DNA of 64,000 nt. Source: Kaistia defluvii (GTDB lineage Bacteria; Pseudomonadota; Alphaproteobacteria; Rhizobiales; Kaistiaceae). The position numbers were made by a program, and so were the translations under genes. Below are positions 9,954 to 18,012 of this stretch, piece after piece; the stretch's first letter is position 1, and every line of letters begins with the position of its first letter. Where the stretch lies: the NCBI RefSeq assembly GCF_026343955.1, contig NZ_JAPKNI010000004.1, positions 434,001-498,000 on the forward strand, read 5' to 3'. Below the pieces are notes generated by a model that was given only the letters and a program-made list of their open reading frames with translations, was not told the DNA's origin and did not search any database.

Positions 9954-11177
9954 CTAGAGTGCGTCGAGCGCGGGGGCGCCATTGATCCCCGTCGACGCGG
10001 ACGACAATTCCGCCTGCTTGCGAGGATGCAAGCGGGCGGCGACCGCGTAGCCATCGCGCCCTTGCCGCTTGACGGTGTAAAGCGCCTGATCCGCCGCTTC
10101 CATCAGGTCGACGCCGGACTGAGGATTGGCCGGGCTTGCTTCCGCAACGCCGATGCTGAGGCTCAGCGAGATCGTCCCGCTGGCCCAATCCACGTTCATT
10201 TCCCGGCACGCGGCCACCAGTCTGGCAGCAATCCCGGCGGCCTCCTTGACATCCGTACCCGGAAGCAGAGCGCAGAACTCGTCACCCCCCAGCCGCGTCA
10301 GAAGATCGCCGGGCCGAAGATGGGCACTGGCCAGCTCGGCGACGCGACGCAGGCACGCGTCGCCGGCGGCATGGCCATGGTCATCATTGATCGCCTTGAA
10401 ATTATCCAGGTCGAACATCAGCAAAGCGAGCGGCTTCCGCTTGCGCTGGGCCTGCTCGGCGGCGAGACGTTCGAGCAACAGACGGCGATTGCCGATGCCG
10501 GTCAGCTCATCGCGATAGGTCAGGACGGTCAGTTCCGCCCGCAGGTGGTCTATCGCCATGACGATCATGCCGAAATTCCACACAACACCGCTGAAGATCA
10601 CCAGCAGGATCACCATGGTTTCGATGACATCGTAGTGGAACTGCGTCATCGCACCGGCGCTGTGCATGAAGTTGGCCCCGGTCTCGACCGCATGCACGAG
10701 GATCGCAATCAGCATCGCGGCGGCGGCCAGCAGGCTGCCCGGCGACCTTCGATCCGGTCGCGTCAGATCGTAGATGGCGAAGGCCAGCGGCACCGACTGG
10801 CCGATGGCGTAGACAGCATTGCGGGCCGGACCGCTCGGATACACCGTCGAGAAGGCGATCAGGATAGCGAGGGAGACGACCGTGATCGCGATGCTTTCGA
10901 GCCAGGGCAGCCGGTCGCCGTAGATCTGTCGCACCCCGACCCAGAACAGGCAGAAGCCGAAGAAGACGAAGCCGTTTCCAATCACATTGGTCGTCACCGG
11001 CGCGATGGCCTCCAGCGACAGCACCAGCCCGCCCACGGCGGAGGTCAGGCACGCGGCCATCCATATCCGGGCTGCGCCGAACGCCCGATGGGACCACCAG
11101 ATCAGGCCCCAGACGATCGCCATCGTGATTGCGTTGAGCAGAATGACGATCGAAAGCGTCAGAAAATCGAGAACCAT
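9954..11177 (-). CDS. Membrane-bound diguanylate cyclase (GGDEF)
   Basis: The 407-residue protein makes the second messenger c-di-GMP from two GTP. About seven hydrophobic segments fill residues 5-230, followed by a GGDEF domain starting at DELTGIGNRRLL. The catalytic motif is an intact GGDEF, and five residues before it lies RPGD, matching the RxxD inhibitory site, so product inhibition is expected. FDLDNFKAINDDHGH supplies the metal and substrate residues. There is no EAL domain. The start is taken at the ATG beginning MVLDFLTL, which opens directly into the first membrane helix; upstream in-frame sequence is proline- and serine-rich and unlike coding. Possible outputs are biofilm, motility or polysaccharide. 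Confidence 0.92.
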   Translation of the reverse strand: MVLDFLTLSIVILLNAITMAIVWGLIWWSHRAFGAARIWMAACLTSAVGGLVLSLEAIAPVTTNVIGNGFVFFGFCLFWVGVRQIYGDRLPWLESIAITVVSLAILIAFSTVYPSGPARNAVYAIGQSVPLAFAIYDLTRPDRRSPGSLLAAAAMLIAILVHAVETGANFMHSAGAMTQFHYDVIETMVILLVIFSGVVWNFGMIVMAIDHLRAELTVLTYRDELTGIGNRRLLLERLAAEQAQRKRKPLALLMFDLDNFKAINDDHGHAAGDACLRRVAELASAHLRPGDLLTRLGGDEFCALLPGTDVKEAAGIAARLVAACREMNVDWASGTISLSLSIGVAEASPANPQSGVDLMEAADQALYTVKRQGRDGYAVAARLHPRKQAELSSASTGINGAPALDAL

Positions 11178-11422
11178 GGGATCATCGGAATCCGAGCCGG
11201 ATAGGGGGGACAGGACCGGGACAAACCTGCGCGAGCGAGGGAGCAAGTCTCCTGGCAACCGTCAGGGCCGCTTGCTGATTTCCTGTCTCGTCACAAACAC
11301 GAACTTCCCGTCGAGGTAAAGTTGCAACTGTGCCGCGGTCGCCGTCGGCGCCAAGGCCGATAAGTCGGCGAAGCACGTGCATGGCCCTTGCACCGCCGCC
11401 CGGCCAATGCCAACACGGGGCC

Positions 11423-12292
11423 ATGAACTATCGCCACGCCTATCACGCCGGAAATTTCGCCGATGTCGTCAAGCACGCCATTCTCGCGCTGCTCCTCGAA
11501 CACCTCAAGGCCAAGGACAAGCCGTTCCGGGTGATCGATACCCATGCCGGCATCGGTCTCTATGACCTGACGGCGACCGAGGCCGGCAAGACCGGCGAAT
11601 GGCAGGGCGGCATCGGCAAGCTGCTTCGCGGCGATGGCAAGCCGGCGATCGACCTGTCGCGCCGGCTCGCCGAGGCGCTGGCGCCCTATCTGGCGACGAT
11701 CGCCGCCGCCAACCCCGACGGCAAGCTGAAGCACTATCCGGGTTCGCCCTGGCTCGTGCGGCACCTGCTGCGCGATACTGACCGGCTGACCGCGGTCGAG
11801 ATGCATCCCACCGACCATGCGACGCTGGCGGCGCGGTTCGCGGGGGACATTCAGGTCAAGGCGATCGAGTTGGACGGCTGGCTGGCGCTCGGTTCCTTCG
11901 TGCCGCCCAAGGAGCGGCGCGGCCTCGTGCTGATCGACCCGCCCTTCGAGCAGCCCGACGAATTCAAGACGATGTTCGAGCGCTTCGAGAAGGCCTATCA
12001 GCGCTGGCCGACCGGCATCTATGCGCTGTGGTATCCGATCAAGGATATCGGCGCGGTGTCGAATTTTCACAAGCGGCTGGCCGAGAGCGGAATCACCAAG
12101 ATCCTGGGCGCCGAACTCTGGGTGCGCGAGCGGACGACGCCCGACACGTTCAACGGCACGGGCATCGTCATCTGCAATCCGCCCTGGCAGCTGGACCGCA
12201 CGCTCGACACTCTGCTGACCGGCCTCGCCCCGATTCTGGGCGAGACCGACAAGGCAGGCCGCCGCGTCTGGTGGATCCGCGGCGAGACCTAG
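11423..12292 (+). CDS. rlmJ: 23S rRNA (adenine(2030)-N6)-methyltransferase
   Basis: RlmJ uses SAM to methylate A2030 of 23S rRNA. The 289-residue product begins MNYRHAYHAGNFADVVKH, the family hallmark, and has the SAM loop VIDTHAGIGLYD near residue 39 and catalytic DPPF inside LVLIDPPFEQPDEF near 173. HYPGSPW and LWYPIKD are also characteristic. The start is fixed by the conserved N-terminus; in-frame sequence extends upstream but is not family-like. It is convergent with the glutathionyl-hydroquinone-reductase-like gene, with only 4 nt between the ends. Confidence 0.96.
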   Translation: MNYRHAYHAGNFADVVKHAILALLLEHLKAKDKPFRVIDTHAGIGLYDLTATEAGKTGEWQGGIGKLLRGDGKPAIDLSRRLAEALAPYLATIAAANPDGKLKHYPGSPWLVRHLLRDTDRLTAVEMHPTDHATLAARFAGDIQVKAIELDGWLALGSFVPPKERRGLVLIDPPFEQPDEFKTMFERFEKAYQRWPTGIYALWYPIKDIGAVSNFHKRLAESGITKILGAELWVRERTTPDTFNGTGIVICNPPWQLDRTLDTLLTGLAPILGETDKAGRRVWWIRGET

Positions 12293-12296
12293 CGGA

Positions 12297-13277
12297 TCAC
12301 GCCGCGAAGGCGCGATCCGGTCTTTCATCGAAGTCCAGGATCGGGCCGAGCGGCACGATGCCGGTCGGGTTGATCGTCTTGTGGCTCTCGTAATAATGCC
12401 GCTTGATGTGGTCGAAATCGACCGTCTCGCGGATGCCGTCCATCTGGTAGAGCTCGCGCGTGTAGGACCAGAGCGCGGGATAATCGACCAGCCGGCGCAG
12501 GTTGCACTTGAAGTGGCCGACATAGACGGGGTCGAAGCGCAGCAGCGTCGTGAACAGCCGCCAGTCCGCCTCGGTCAGCCGGTCGCCGGCCAGATATCGC
12601 TGCTGGGACAGCAGTCCCTCCAGCCAGTCGAGGCTGGCGAAGAGCGGGTGGATCGCCTCCTCATAGGCCGACTGGCTGGTGGCGAAGCCGGCCTTGTAGA
12701 CGCCGTTGTTGACGGTGTCGTAGATGCGGGCGTTGAGCGCGTCGATCTCGGGCCGTAGCGCCTCGGGATAATAGTCGCCCGTCCGGGCGCCGATGCCATC
12801 GAAGGCCGAGTTCATCATCCGGATGATTTCGGAGGATTCGTTGCTGACAATCGTGCCGGTCTGCTTGTCCCAGAGCACCGGCACGGTGACGCGGCCCGAA
12901 TAGTCGGGATCCGCCTTGGTGTAGACCTGATGCAGGAACGCGAAGCCGTTGATCTTGTCTTCGGTGACGCCCTCGCCCGGGGCAAAGGTCCAGCCATTCT
13001 CGGCCATCAGCCAATGGACGACGGAATAGTCGATCATCGTCTCGAGGCCCTTCAGGGCGCGGAAGATCATGACGCGGTGCGCCCAGGGACAGGCCCGGGC
13101 GATGTAAAGATGGTAGCGGCCGGCCTCGGCCTTGAAGCCGCCCCGACCCGTCGGGCCCGGACGGCCATCCGCCGTCACCCAGTTGCGAAAGCCCGCGGCG
13201 CTACGCTGGAAGCGACCGCCCGTGTTGCGGGTGTCGTACCATTGATCCTGCCAAACTCCGTCGACCAGAAGGCCCAT
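12297..13277 (-). CDS. Glutathione S-transferase, glutathionyl-hydroquinone reductase type (YqjG/ECM4-like)
   Basis: The 326-residue protein matches the Xi/omega GST branch that reduces glutathionyl-hydroquinones. The catalytic cysteine is in RACPWAHR near residue 64. FHQ-type core features follow: a VPVLWDKQTGTIVSNESSEI glutathione-binding region, and the C-terminal helical domain with YLAGDRLTEADWRLFTTLLRFD. Such proteins help in quinone and aromatic degradation or redox repair. The ATG giving MGLLVDGVWQD is chosen as the family start; an in-frame start ten codons upstream is possible. Neighbours do not form an aromatic catabolic operon, so a housekeeping repair role is inferred. Confidence 0.93.
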   Translation of the reverse strand: MGLLVDGVWQDQWYDTRNTGGRFQRSAAGFRNWVTADGRPGPTGRGGFKAEAGRYHLYIARACPWAHRVMIFRALKGLETMIDYSVVHWLMAENGWTFAPGEGVTEDKINGFAFLHQVYTKADPDYSGRVTVPVLWDKQTGTIVSNESSEIIRMMNSAFDGIGARTGDYYPEALRPEIDALNARIYDTVNNGVYKAGFATSQSAYEEAIHPLFASLDWLEGLLSQQRYLAGDRLTEADWRLFTTLLRFDPVYVGHFKCNLRRLVDYPALWSYTRELYQMDGIRETVDFDHIKRHYYESHKTINPTGIVPLGPILDFDERPDRAFAA

Positions 13278-13451
13278 ATCCGTGCTCCATTCCTTGTTGC
13301 GCCCCATATCGGCTTAATCGGGGGTTGTTGCCAGCACTCCACACGGCGACTCTCTGTTCACCACCCTGCCCGATCTGGGCCCCTCAATGCTTGACCATAA
13401 TGGCGGCGGTGACGCATCGTCCTGCAAAGCGTCCTCTGGGGAATCGCAATC

Positions 13452-13916
13452 ATGATCCGTCGCCTCGCAGCTGCCCTCGTCTTTGTCGCCGCCCTTGCCG
13501 GCTCCAGCGCCGCCCTCGCGGCCGACTATGATGGCGGCTACACCCAGGAGGTCCGGCGCGGCTGGGATCGCGGCACCGTGCCGCCCTGCGACTCGCCGAA
13601 GGTGATGTCCAACATCGCCGAGCGCTATCACTGGGCCAATACCCATACCTGGGGCAACAACCTGGCCTTCCGAGAAGTTGCATCGATCACCGAGACGCAG
13701 TTCCGGCCGGGCGATCCGGGCCTGATCGACCGCCGCTTCTGCAAGGCCGACGTCTATATCGCCGACAATGTCCGCCCGACCGCCGTCTACTACCTGATCG
13801 AGGAGCGCATGGGCTTCGCCTCGATCGGCTGGTATGTCGATTTCTGCGTGGCGGGCCAGGATCCGTGGCGCGTCCATGACGGCTGGTGCCGCACGGTTCG
13901 TCCCGGCCGGTACTGA
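13452..13916 (+). CDS. Exported protein of unknown function
   Basis: A 154-residue protein with a clear Sec signal peptide (basic MIRR, hydrophobic residues 5-20, ALA cleavage near 23). The mature part has four cysteines (about C46, C97, C132, C146), consistent with two disulfides in the periplasm, and is rich in aromatics and charged residues. No enzyme motif was recognised. The stop lies 2 nt before the GTG start of the RNase T2 gene, so the two are almost certainly cotranscribed and translationally coupled. It may be a partner, inhibitor or independent periplasmic protein. Confidence 0.8.
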   Translation: MIRRLAAALVFVAALAGSSAALAADYDGGYTQEVRRGWDRGTVPPCDSPKVMSNIAERYHWANTHTWGNNLAFREVASITETQFRPGDPGLIDRRFCKADVYIADNVRPTAVYYLIEERMGFASIGWYVDFCVAGQDPWRVHDGWCRTVRPGRY

Positions 13917-13918
13917 GC

Positions 13919-14581
13919 GTGCCACGCTCGCGGGCCGTCCGTGGCCTGTTTGCGGCTCTTCTCGCCTTGTCCGCCTGGATGACAACGGGCGTGCCGGCCT
14001 CCGCCGACACGCCGGGCGATTTCGATTTCTACGTCCTCTCGCTGTCCTGGTCCCCGACCTATTGCCAGGACCGGGGCCGCTCCGACCGCATCCAATGCGG
14101 CGGCCCCCGCCCCTTCGCCTTTGTCGTGCACGGCCTCTGGCCGCAATATGAGCGCGGCTCGCCACGCGATTGCGATGCCGGCCCGCGCAGCGGCCTGCCG
14201 CGCCGCCTCGTCGACAGCATGCTGGACGTGATGCCGAGCCCGTCTCTCGTGCGGCATGAATGGCGCACGCACGGCTCCTGCTCCGGCCTGGAGCCTTCGG
14301 ACTATTTCGAGCTGACCCGGCAGGCGCATGATGCCATCCGGATCCCGCGCCAGTTCGTCGACCTGCCGGATTATCTGACGGTCTCGCCCCGCGATGTCGA
14401 GGCCGCCTTCATCGCCACCAATCCCGGCCTCAGGGCCAGCGGCATCGCCGTCAGCTGCGATTCGCGCCGGCTGAAGGAAGTGCGCGTCTGCCTGACGAAG
14501 GATCTCCGCTTCCGCGATTGCGCCGAGGTGGACCGCAAGGCCTGCCGCAACAACCGTCTCGTCATGCCCCCGGTCCGCTAA
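13919..14581 (+). CDS. Secreted ribonuclease T2 family protein
   Basis: RNase T2 enzymes cleave single-stranded RNA through 2',3'-cyclic phosphates outside the cytoplasm. The product of about 220 residues opens with a signal peptide (hydrophobic residues 8-22, cleavage near ASA at 29). Both active-site boxes are complete: CAS I FVVHGLWPQ with H71, and CAS II HEWRTHGSC with H113, E114 and H118. Several cysteines fit the family's disulfides. The GTG chosen lies 2 nt after the preceding stop and begins directly before the signal peptide. An earlier in-frame GTG would lie inside the upstream gene. Likely role is phosphate or nucleotide scavenging. Confidence 0.92.
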   Translation: MPRSRAVRGLFAALLALSAWMTTGVPASADTPGDFDFYVLSLSWSPTYCQDRGRSDRIQCGGPRPFAFVVHGLWPQYERGSPRDCDAGPRSGLPRRLVDSMLDVMPSPSLVRHEWRTHGSCSGLEPSDYFELTRQAHDAIRIPRQFVDLPDYLTVSPRDVEAAFIATNPGLRASGIAVSCDSRRLKEVRVCLTKDLRFRDCAEVDRKACRNNRLVMPPVR

Positions 14582-14622
14582 GCCTGAGGCCTCCGTTTCC
14601 CAATCCGACAAGGACCCCTGCT

Positions 14623-15225
14623 TTGCTCGTGCTGCGCAGTTCGCCCGCCTCCCCGTTCGGGCGCAAGGTCAAGATCGCCGCCCATCACCTCGGACTGATG
14701 GACCGGATCGACATCGTCACCGCCGACACGACGGATCCCGACGAGGTGCTGCGACAGCAGAACCCGCTCGGCAAGATTCCGGCGCTGATCCTCGAAGACG
14801 GCACGGTGCTCTACGATTCCCGCGTCATCGTCGAATATCTCGATCACCTGGCCGGCGGCGGAAAGATCATCCCGGCCGATGCCGCGACGCGCTATCCGGT
14901 TCTGGCGGCGCAGGCGCTGGCCGACGGCATCGCCGACGCCGCGCTGCTGCAGGTCTATGAGAGCCGCTGGCGCGACCCGGCGCAGCAGAGCGTCAAATGG
15001 ACGACACATCAGCAAGGCAAGGTCGCTCGTGGCCTCGCCGCCGCCGAGGCGCATGCCTTCGATGGAGCGGTCCATGTCGGTTCGATCGCGCTCGCCTGTG
15101 CGCTGGGCTATCTCGACCTTCGCTTCGAAGGCGCGTGGCGCGCCACCCATCCCCGGCTGGTCGCCTTCCTCGACGACTTCGCCGTCCGCGTCCCAAGCTT
15201 CGAGCTGACGCGCTTCCCATCCTGA
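14623..15225 (+). CDS. Glutathione S-transferase family protein
   Basis: A GST of about 200 residues. The N-terminal thioredoxin-like domain begins VLRSSPASPFGRKVKIAAHHLGL, followed by NPLGKIPALILEDG and the glutathione-contacting YDSRVIVEYLD. The C-terminal helical domain contains HVGSIALACALGYLDLRFE. The start is a TTG with AAGGA about 9 nt upstream; a GTG two codons later is nearly as good, and no ATG is available in the conserved region. The substrate is unknown. It lies between RNase T2 and the IMPase-family gene in the same direction with short gaps, probably one operon. Confidence 0.9.
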   Translation: MLVLRSSPASPFGRKVKIAAHHLGLMDRIDIVTADTTDPDEVLRQQNPLGKIPALILEDGTVLYDSRVIVEYLDHLAGGGKIIPADAATRYPVLAAQALADGIADAALLQVYESRWRDPAQQSVKWTTHQQGKVARGLAAAEAHAFDGAVHVGSIALACALGYLDLRFEGAWRATHPRLVAFLDDFAVRVPSFELTRFPS

Positions 15226-15241
15226 TCCCCCGGAGAATTCC

Positions 15242-16087
15242 ATGAGCTTTTCAGTGGGCGATGCCCAGACGGTCGCCCGGATCCTGCACGACGCCGCGGA
15301 AGCCGAGATCCTGCCGCGCTTCCGGCATCTGAGCGCCGGGGCGATCCGCCAGAAGACGTCGGCCGAGGACCTTGTGACCGACGCCGACGAAGCGGCGGAG
15401 CGGATGATCACCGCCGCGTTGAACAAGGCGTTTCCCGGTGCCGTGGTCATCGGCGAAGAGGCGGTGTCGGCGGATGAGACGCTGCTCGACCGGCTCGATG
15501 GCGCCGAACTCGCCTTTGTCGTCGACCCCGTCGACGGCACCAAGAATTTCGCCTCGGGGCTGACCCTGTTCGGCGTCATGGCCGGCGTCGTGGTTCGCGG
15601 CGAGGCCGTCGGCGGCGTCATCCTGGACCCGATCGGCGGCGACTGGACCACGGCCATTCGCGGCGAAGGCGCCTGGACGGAGAATGCCAGTGGTGAGCGC
15701 AACGACCTCCAGGTCGCTACGGCGAAGCCGGTCCACCAGATGTCCGGCACGGCCTCCTGGTCACTGCTGCCGGAACCGCTGCGCTCGCAGGTCTGCGCCA
15801 ATCTGGCGGCGACACGCTCGGCCGCCGGCTATCGCTGCGCCGCGCACGAGTACCGGATGCTGGCCGGCGGCCACAGCCATTTCGGTCTCTATGCCAAGCT
15901 GACGGTCTGGGATCACGTCGCGGGCTGGCTGATCCATCGGGAGGCCGGCGGCTATTCCGCCCGCTTCGATGGCAGCGCCTATCTGCCGACCCACCGCGAA
16001 GGCGGCCTGCTCTGCGCGCCGGACGAGGAAAGCTGGCACGCGCTGCAGGCGGCTCTGTTCGCCGGCACGGAATATGCCCGCGCCTGA
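15242..16087 (+). CDS. Inositol monophosphatase family protein
   Basis: A 281-residue Mg-dependent phosphatase. All three metal/phosphate motifs are present: GEEAV near residue 70, DPVDGTKNFASG near 98, and WDHVAGWLIHREAGG near 223. Families with this fold include inositol-1-phosphatase, histidinol-phosphatase (HisN) and 3'-phosphoadenosine 5'-phosphate phosphatase (CysQ), and the sequence alone does not decide among them. The ATG follows GGAGA. It is the last gene before a strong terminator shared with the convergent outer-membrane protein gene. Confidence 0.9.
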   Translation: MSFSVGDAQTVARILHDAAEAEILPRFRHLSAGAIRQKTSAEDLVTDADEAAERMITAALNKAFPGAVVIGEEAVSADETLLDRLDGAELAFVVDPVDGTKNFASGLTLFGVMAGVVVRGEAVGGVILDPIGGDWTTAIRGEGAWTENASGERNDLQVATAKPVHQMSGTASWSLLPEPLRSQVCANLAATRSAAGYRCAAHEYRMLAGGHSHFGLYAKLTVWDHVAGWLIHREAGGYSARFDGSAYLPTHREGGLLCAPDEESWHALQAALFAGTEYARA

Positions 16088-16111
16088 TCGGCCCGGACAA
16101 TCCGACAGACG

Positions 16112-16140
16112 AAAGAGCCCCGGCATCGCCGGGGCTCTTT
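16112..16140 (+). terminator. Rho-independent terminator after the IMPase-family gene
   Basis: A perfect 13-bp stem (AAAGAGCCCCGGC with its complement) closes a 3-nt ATC loop and is followed by TTTCTTGTTT on the plus strand. It ends the 13.4-16.1 kb transcript. Confidence 0.9.
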
Positions 16141-16190
16141 CTTGTTTGGGCAAGCGAGCCAACCAGAACGCCGGAAGACCGCGCCAGAAC

Positions 16191-16221
16191 AAAAAACGCC
16201 GGCGGGTTGCCCCGCCGGCGT
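16191..16221 (-). terminator. Rho-independent terminator after the outer-membrane protein gene
   Basis: On the minus strand an 11-bp stem (ACGCCGGCGGG) with a GCAA tetraloop is followed by a run of six T. It lies about 27 nt after the stop of the beta-barrel gene, back to back with the opposite terminator. Confidence 0.92.
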
Positions 16222-16247
16222 CTTGATCGGGTTCGAAGGAACCGATC

Positions 16248-16904
16248 TTAGAACTTCACGCCAACGCCAGCACGGATCGTGTTGGTGTTGAAGTCGATGT
16301 CGGTGCCGCCCGGGCCGCCGATGTCGTAGTGTTCCTTGCCGAAGGAAGCGTACTGGTATTCGACGCGAGCGGTGACGTTGTTCCAGACCTGGGCTTCGAC
16401 GCCGGCGCCGACGGTCCAGCCCATGTGGGTCTGGTCGTCCGAGCCGAGGCCGTTGACCGAAGCCTTGGCGCCCGAGATCGCTGCACCACCGGTGCCGTAA
16501 GCGAGGTAGCGGTCGAAGGCGTAACCGACGCGGGCGCGGGCCGTGCCGTCCCACTTCTGACGAACGCCACCGCGGGCATTGTAGCCGCTGACGTCATCGA
16601 GATTGGCGTCGATTTCAGCACCGACAACCCACTGGTTGCCGAGGTCGAAATTGTAGCCGGCATAGAGGCCGCCCTTGAAGCCGTCGCCATTGACGCTGCC
16701 GAAGCTGTTGAATGCGTTGGCGTCCGTGGACGACCAGCCATAGCCAACCAGGGCGCCGACATACGGGCCCGTCCAGCTGAATGCCTGCGCGGCCGGAGCC
16801 ATCGGAGCCGGGGCCGGCTCGTAGGTGAGATCCGCAGCCAGAACCGGAGCTGCCGAGAGAGCGAGCGCCAGAGCGCCGAGGGAGAGGGTGCGGATACGCA
16901 GCAT
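16248..16904 (-). CDS. Outer-membrane beta-barrel protein (Omp25/Omp31, opacity-like porin family)
   Basis: A 218-residue barrel precursor. A signal peptide (MLRIRTLSLGALALALS, cleavage after AALA near residue 24) is followed by a proline/alanine linker, then FSWTGPYVGALVGYGW, the Omp25/31 opening strand. Later strands alternate hydrophobic and polar residues, for example GGLYAGYNFDLGNQWVVGAE, and the protein ends NTIRAGVGVKF with the terminal phenylalanine recognised by the BAM complex. GGAGA six nt upstream supports the chosen ATG over an earlier in-frame one. In related bacteria these are abundant structural surface proteins. The long upstream leader region suggests strong or regulated expression. 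Confidence 0.93.
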   Translation of the reverse strand: MLRIRTLSLGALALALSAAPVLAADLTYEPAPAPMAPAAQAFSWTGPYVGALVGYGWSSTDANAFNSFGSVNGDGFKGGLYAGYNFDLGNQWVVGAEIDANLDDVSGYNARGGVRQKWDGTARARVGYAFDRYLAYGTGGAAISGAKASVNGLGSDDQTHMGWTVGAGVEAQVWNNVTARVEYQYASFGKEHYDIGGPGGTDIDFNTNTIRAGVGVKF

Positions 16905-17247
16905 CTTAGTCTCCATGCTTACTAAACTGAACTTACAAAGCTTGATCCGGGAGCAACTTTCCGCCCCCGATCCGATGGTCCGAATTAACCCTGTCATTGC
17001 GGCAGAACATGACAGGAATTGCGGCATGTTCGGGGCATTCGACCCGCGTTGCCAAAATCACGCAAACCGGAGTTAACCACCTGATTTAACGACAATTTTA
17101 GCGAATGGAACTTTTTCGCGTTAACCTCTCCGTCATGGTGTCGACGCAGGTGTTGACCACATTTAACCAAGCCTAATGAAGGCTTACCGAAATGGCCCCG
17201 CCACCCTATCTTCGCAGTCCCATGGATTCGCACGATCGGCAGGCAGA
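16905..17247. promoter_or_regulatory. Repeat-rich divergent regulatory region between the Omp gene and the SDR gene
   Basis: A 343-nt gap that is markedly richer in A+T than its surroundings. It contains an 8-bp perfect inverted repeat (CCTGTCAT at 16990-16997, ATGACAGG at 17009-17016), a 9-nt direct repeat ATTGCGGCA about 22 nt apart (starting 16996 and 17018), a 7-bp inverted repeat GAACATG/CATGTTC (17005-17031), and five TTAAC/TTAACC words between 16984 and 17167. The pattern suggests an operator region for the porin gene, with the SDR promoter on the other side. No known box is matched exactly. Confidence 0.6.
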
Positions 17248-18012
17248 ATGACGGATGAAAAGGGCATCGCGCTGGTCACCGGCGGCGCGCGGCGCATCGG
17301 GCGCGCCATCGTCGAGGACCTCGCGAAAAACGGCTTCGCCGTCGCCATCCATTGCCGAAGCTCGGTCGACGTGGCCGAGGCGCTGGCCGAAGATATCCGC
17401 CAACGGGGCGGCCGCGCCGCGGTGGTCACCGCCGACCTCGCCGACCTCGATGCCGCGCGCGCCCTGCCGGCCGAGGCGGCCGCAGCGCTCGGACCGTTGA
17501 CGCTGCTCGTCAACAATGCCTCGATTTTCGAGGCTGACGGCATTGGTTCGCTCGAACCGGAGCGGTTCCAGCGCCAGATGGCGGTCAACCTGGCCGCTCC
17601 GGTCTTGCTTGCCGACGCCTTCGCCGCGCAGCTTCCCGCCGACCGCGACGGGCTGGTCGTCAACATGATCGACCAGCGCGCCTGGAAGACGACGCCACAC
17701 TTCGTTTCCTATCAGCTGTCGAAATCCGGCCTGCTGACCGCCACCCGGACGCTGGCCCAGGCCCTGGCCCCGCGCATCCGCGTCAATGCCATCGGGCCGG
17801 GGCCCACCCTGCCCTCGCCGCGCCAGGACCCGGCCGAATTTCGCAAGCAGGCCGAGGCCGTGCTGTTGCGCCACGGCCCGGAACTTTGCGAATTCGGTCG
17901 CACGATACGATATCTGTACGAAACACGTTCCATCACCGGCCAGATGATCGCGCTCGATGGCGGGCAGCATCTTGCATGGGAAACGCCTGATATCGTAGGC
18001 ATCAACGAGTGA
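17248..18012 (+). CDS. SDR family oxidoreductase, pteridine-reductase/FolM-like
   Basis: A 254-residue short-chain dehydrogenase. The NADP loop is [11 protein letters not shown] near residue 11, with an arginine typical of NADPH-preferring pteridine reductases; NNAS lies near 88, and the catalytic Tyr-x3-Lys is SYQLSKSGL near 155. The C-terminal [12 protein letters not shown] stretch and the [12 protein letters not shown] segment match dihydromonapterin/pteridine reductase-like SDRs found beside uvrC in Hyphomicrobiales. The exact substrate is not proven. The ATG giving [13 protein letters not shown] is chosen. The stop overlaps the uvrC GTG by 4 nt, so the two genes are coupled. Confidence 0.88.
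   Translation: MTDEKGIALVTGGARRIGRAIVEDLAKNGFAVAIHCRSSVDVAEALAEDIRQRGGRAAVVTADLADLDAARALPAEAAAALGPLTLLVNNASIFEADGIGSLEPERFQRQMAVNLAAPVLLADAFAAQLPADRDGLVVNMIDQRAWKTTPHFVSYQLSKSGLLTATRTLAQALAPRIRVNAIGPGPTLPSPRQDPAEFRKQAEAVLLRHGPELCEFGRTIRYLYETRSITGQMIALDGGQHLAWETPDIVGINE

Noticed and set aside
12297-13307. Extending the glutathionyl-hydroquinone-reductase-like gene to the upstream in-frame start
   Set aside because: The extra ten residues (MGRNKEWSTD) are not family-like, and MGLLVDGVWQD is the typical opening.
17073-17167. CtrA-type sites (TTAA-N7-TTAA) upstream of the SDR gene
   Set aside because: The nearest pair has a 9-nt spacer, and the TTAACCAAGCCTAAT word only partly matches. The spacing does not fit the consensus, so only TTAAC words are recorded.
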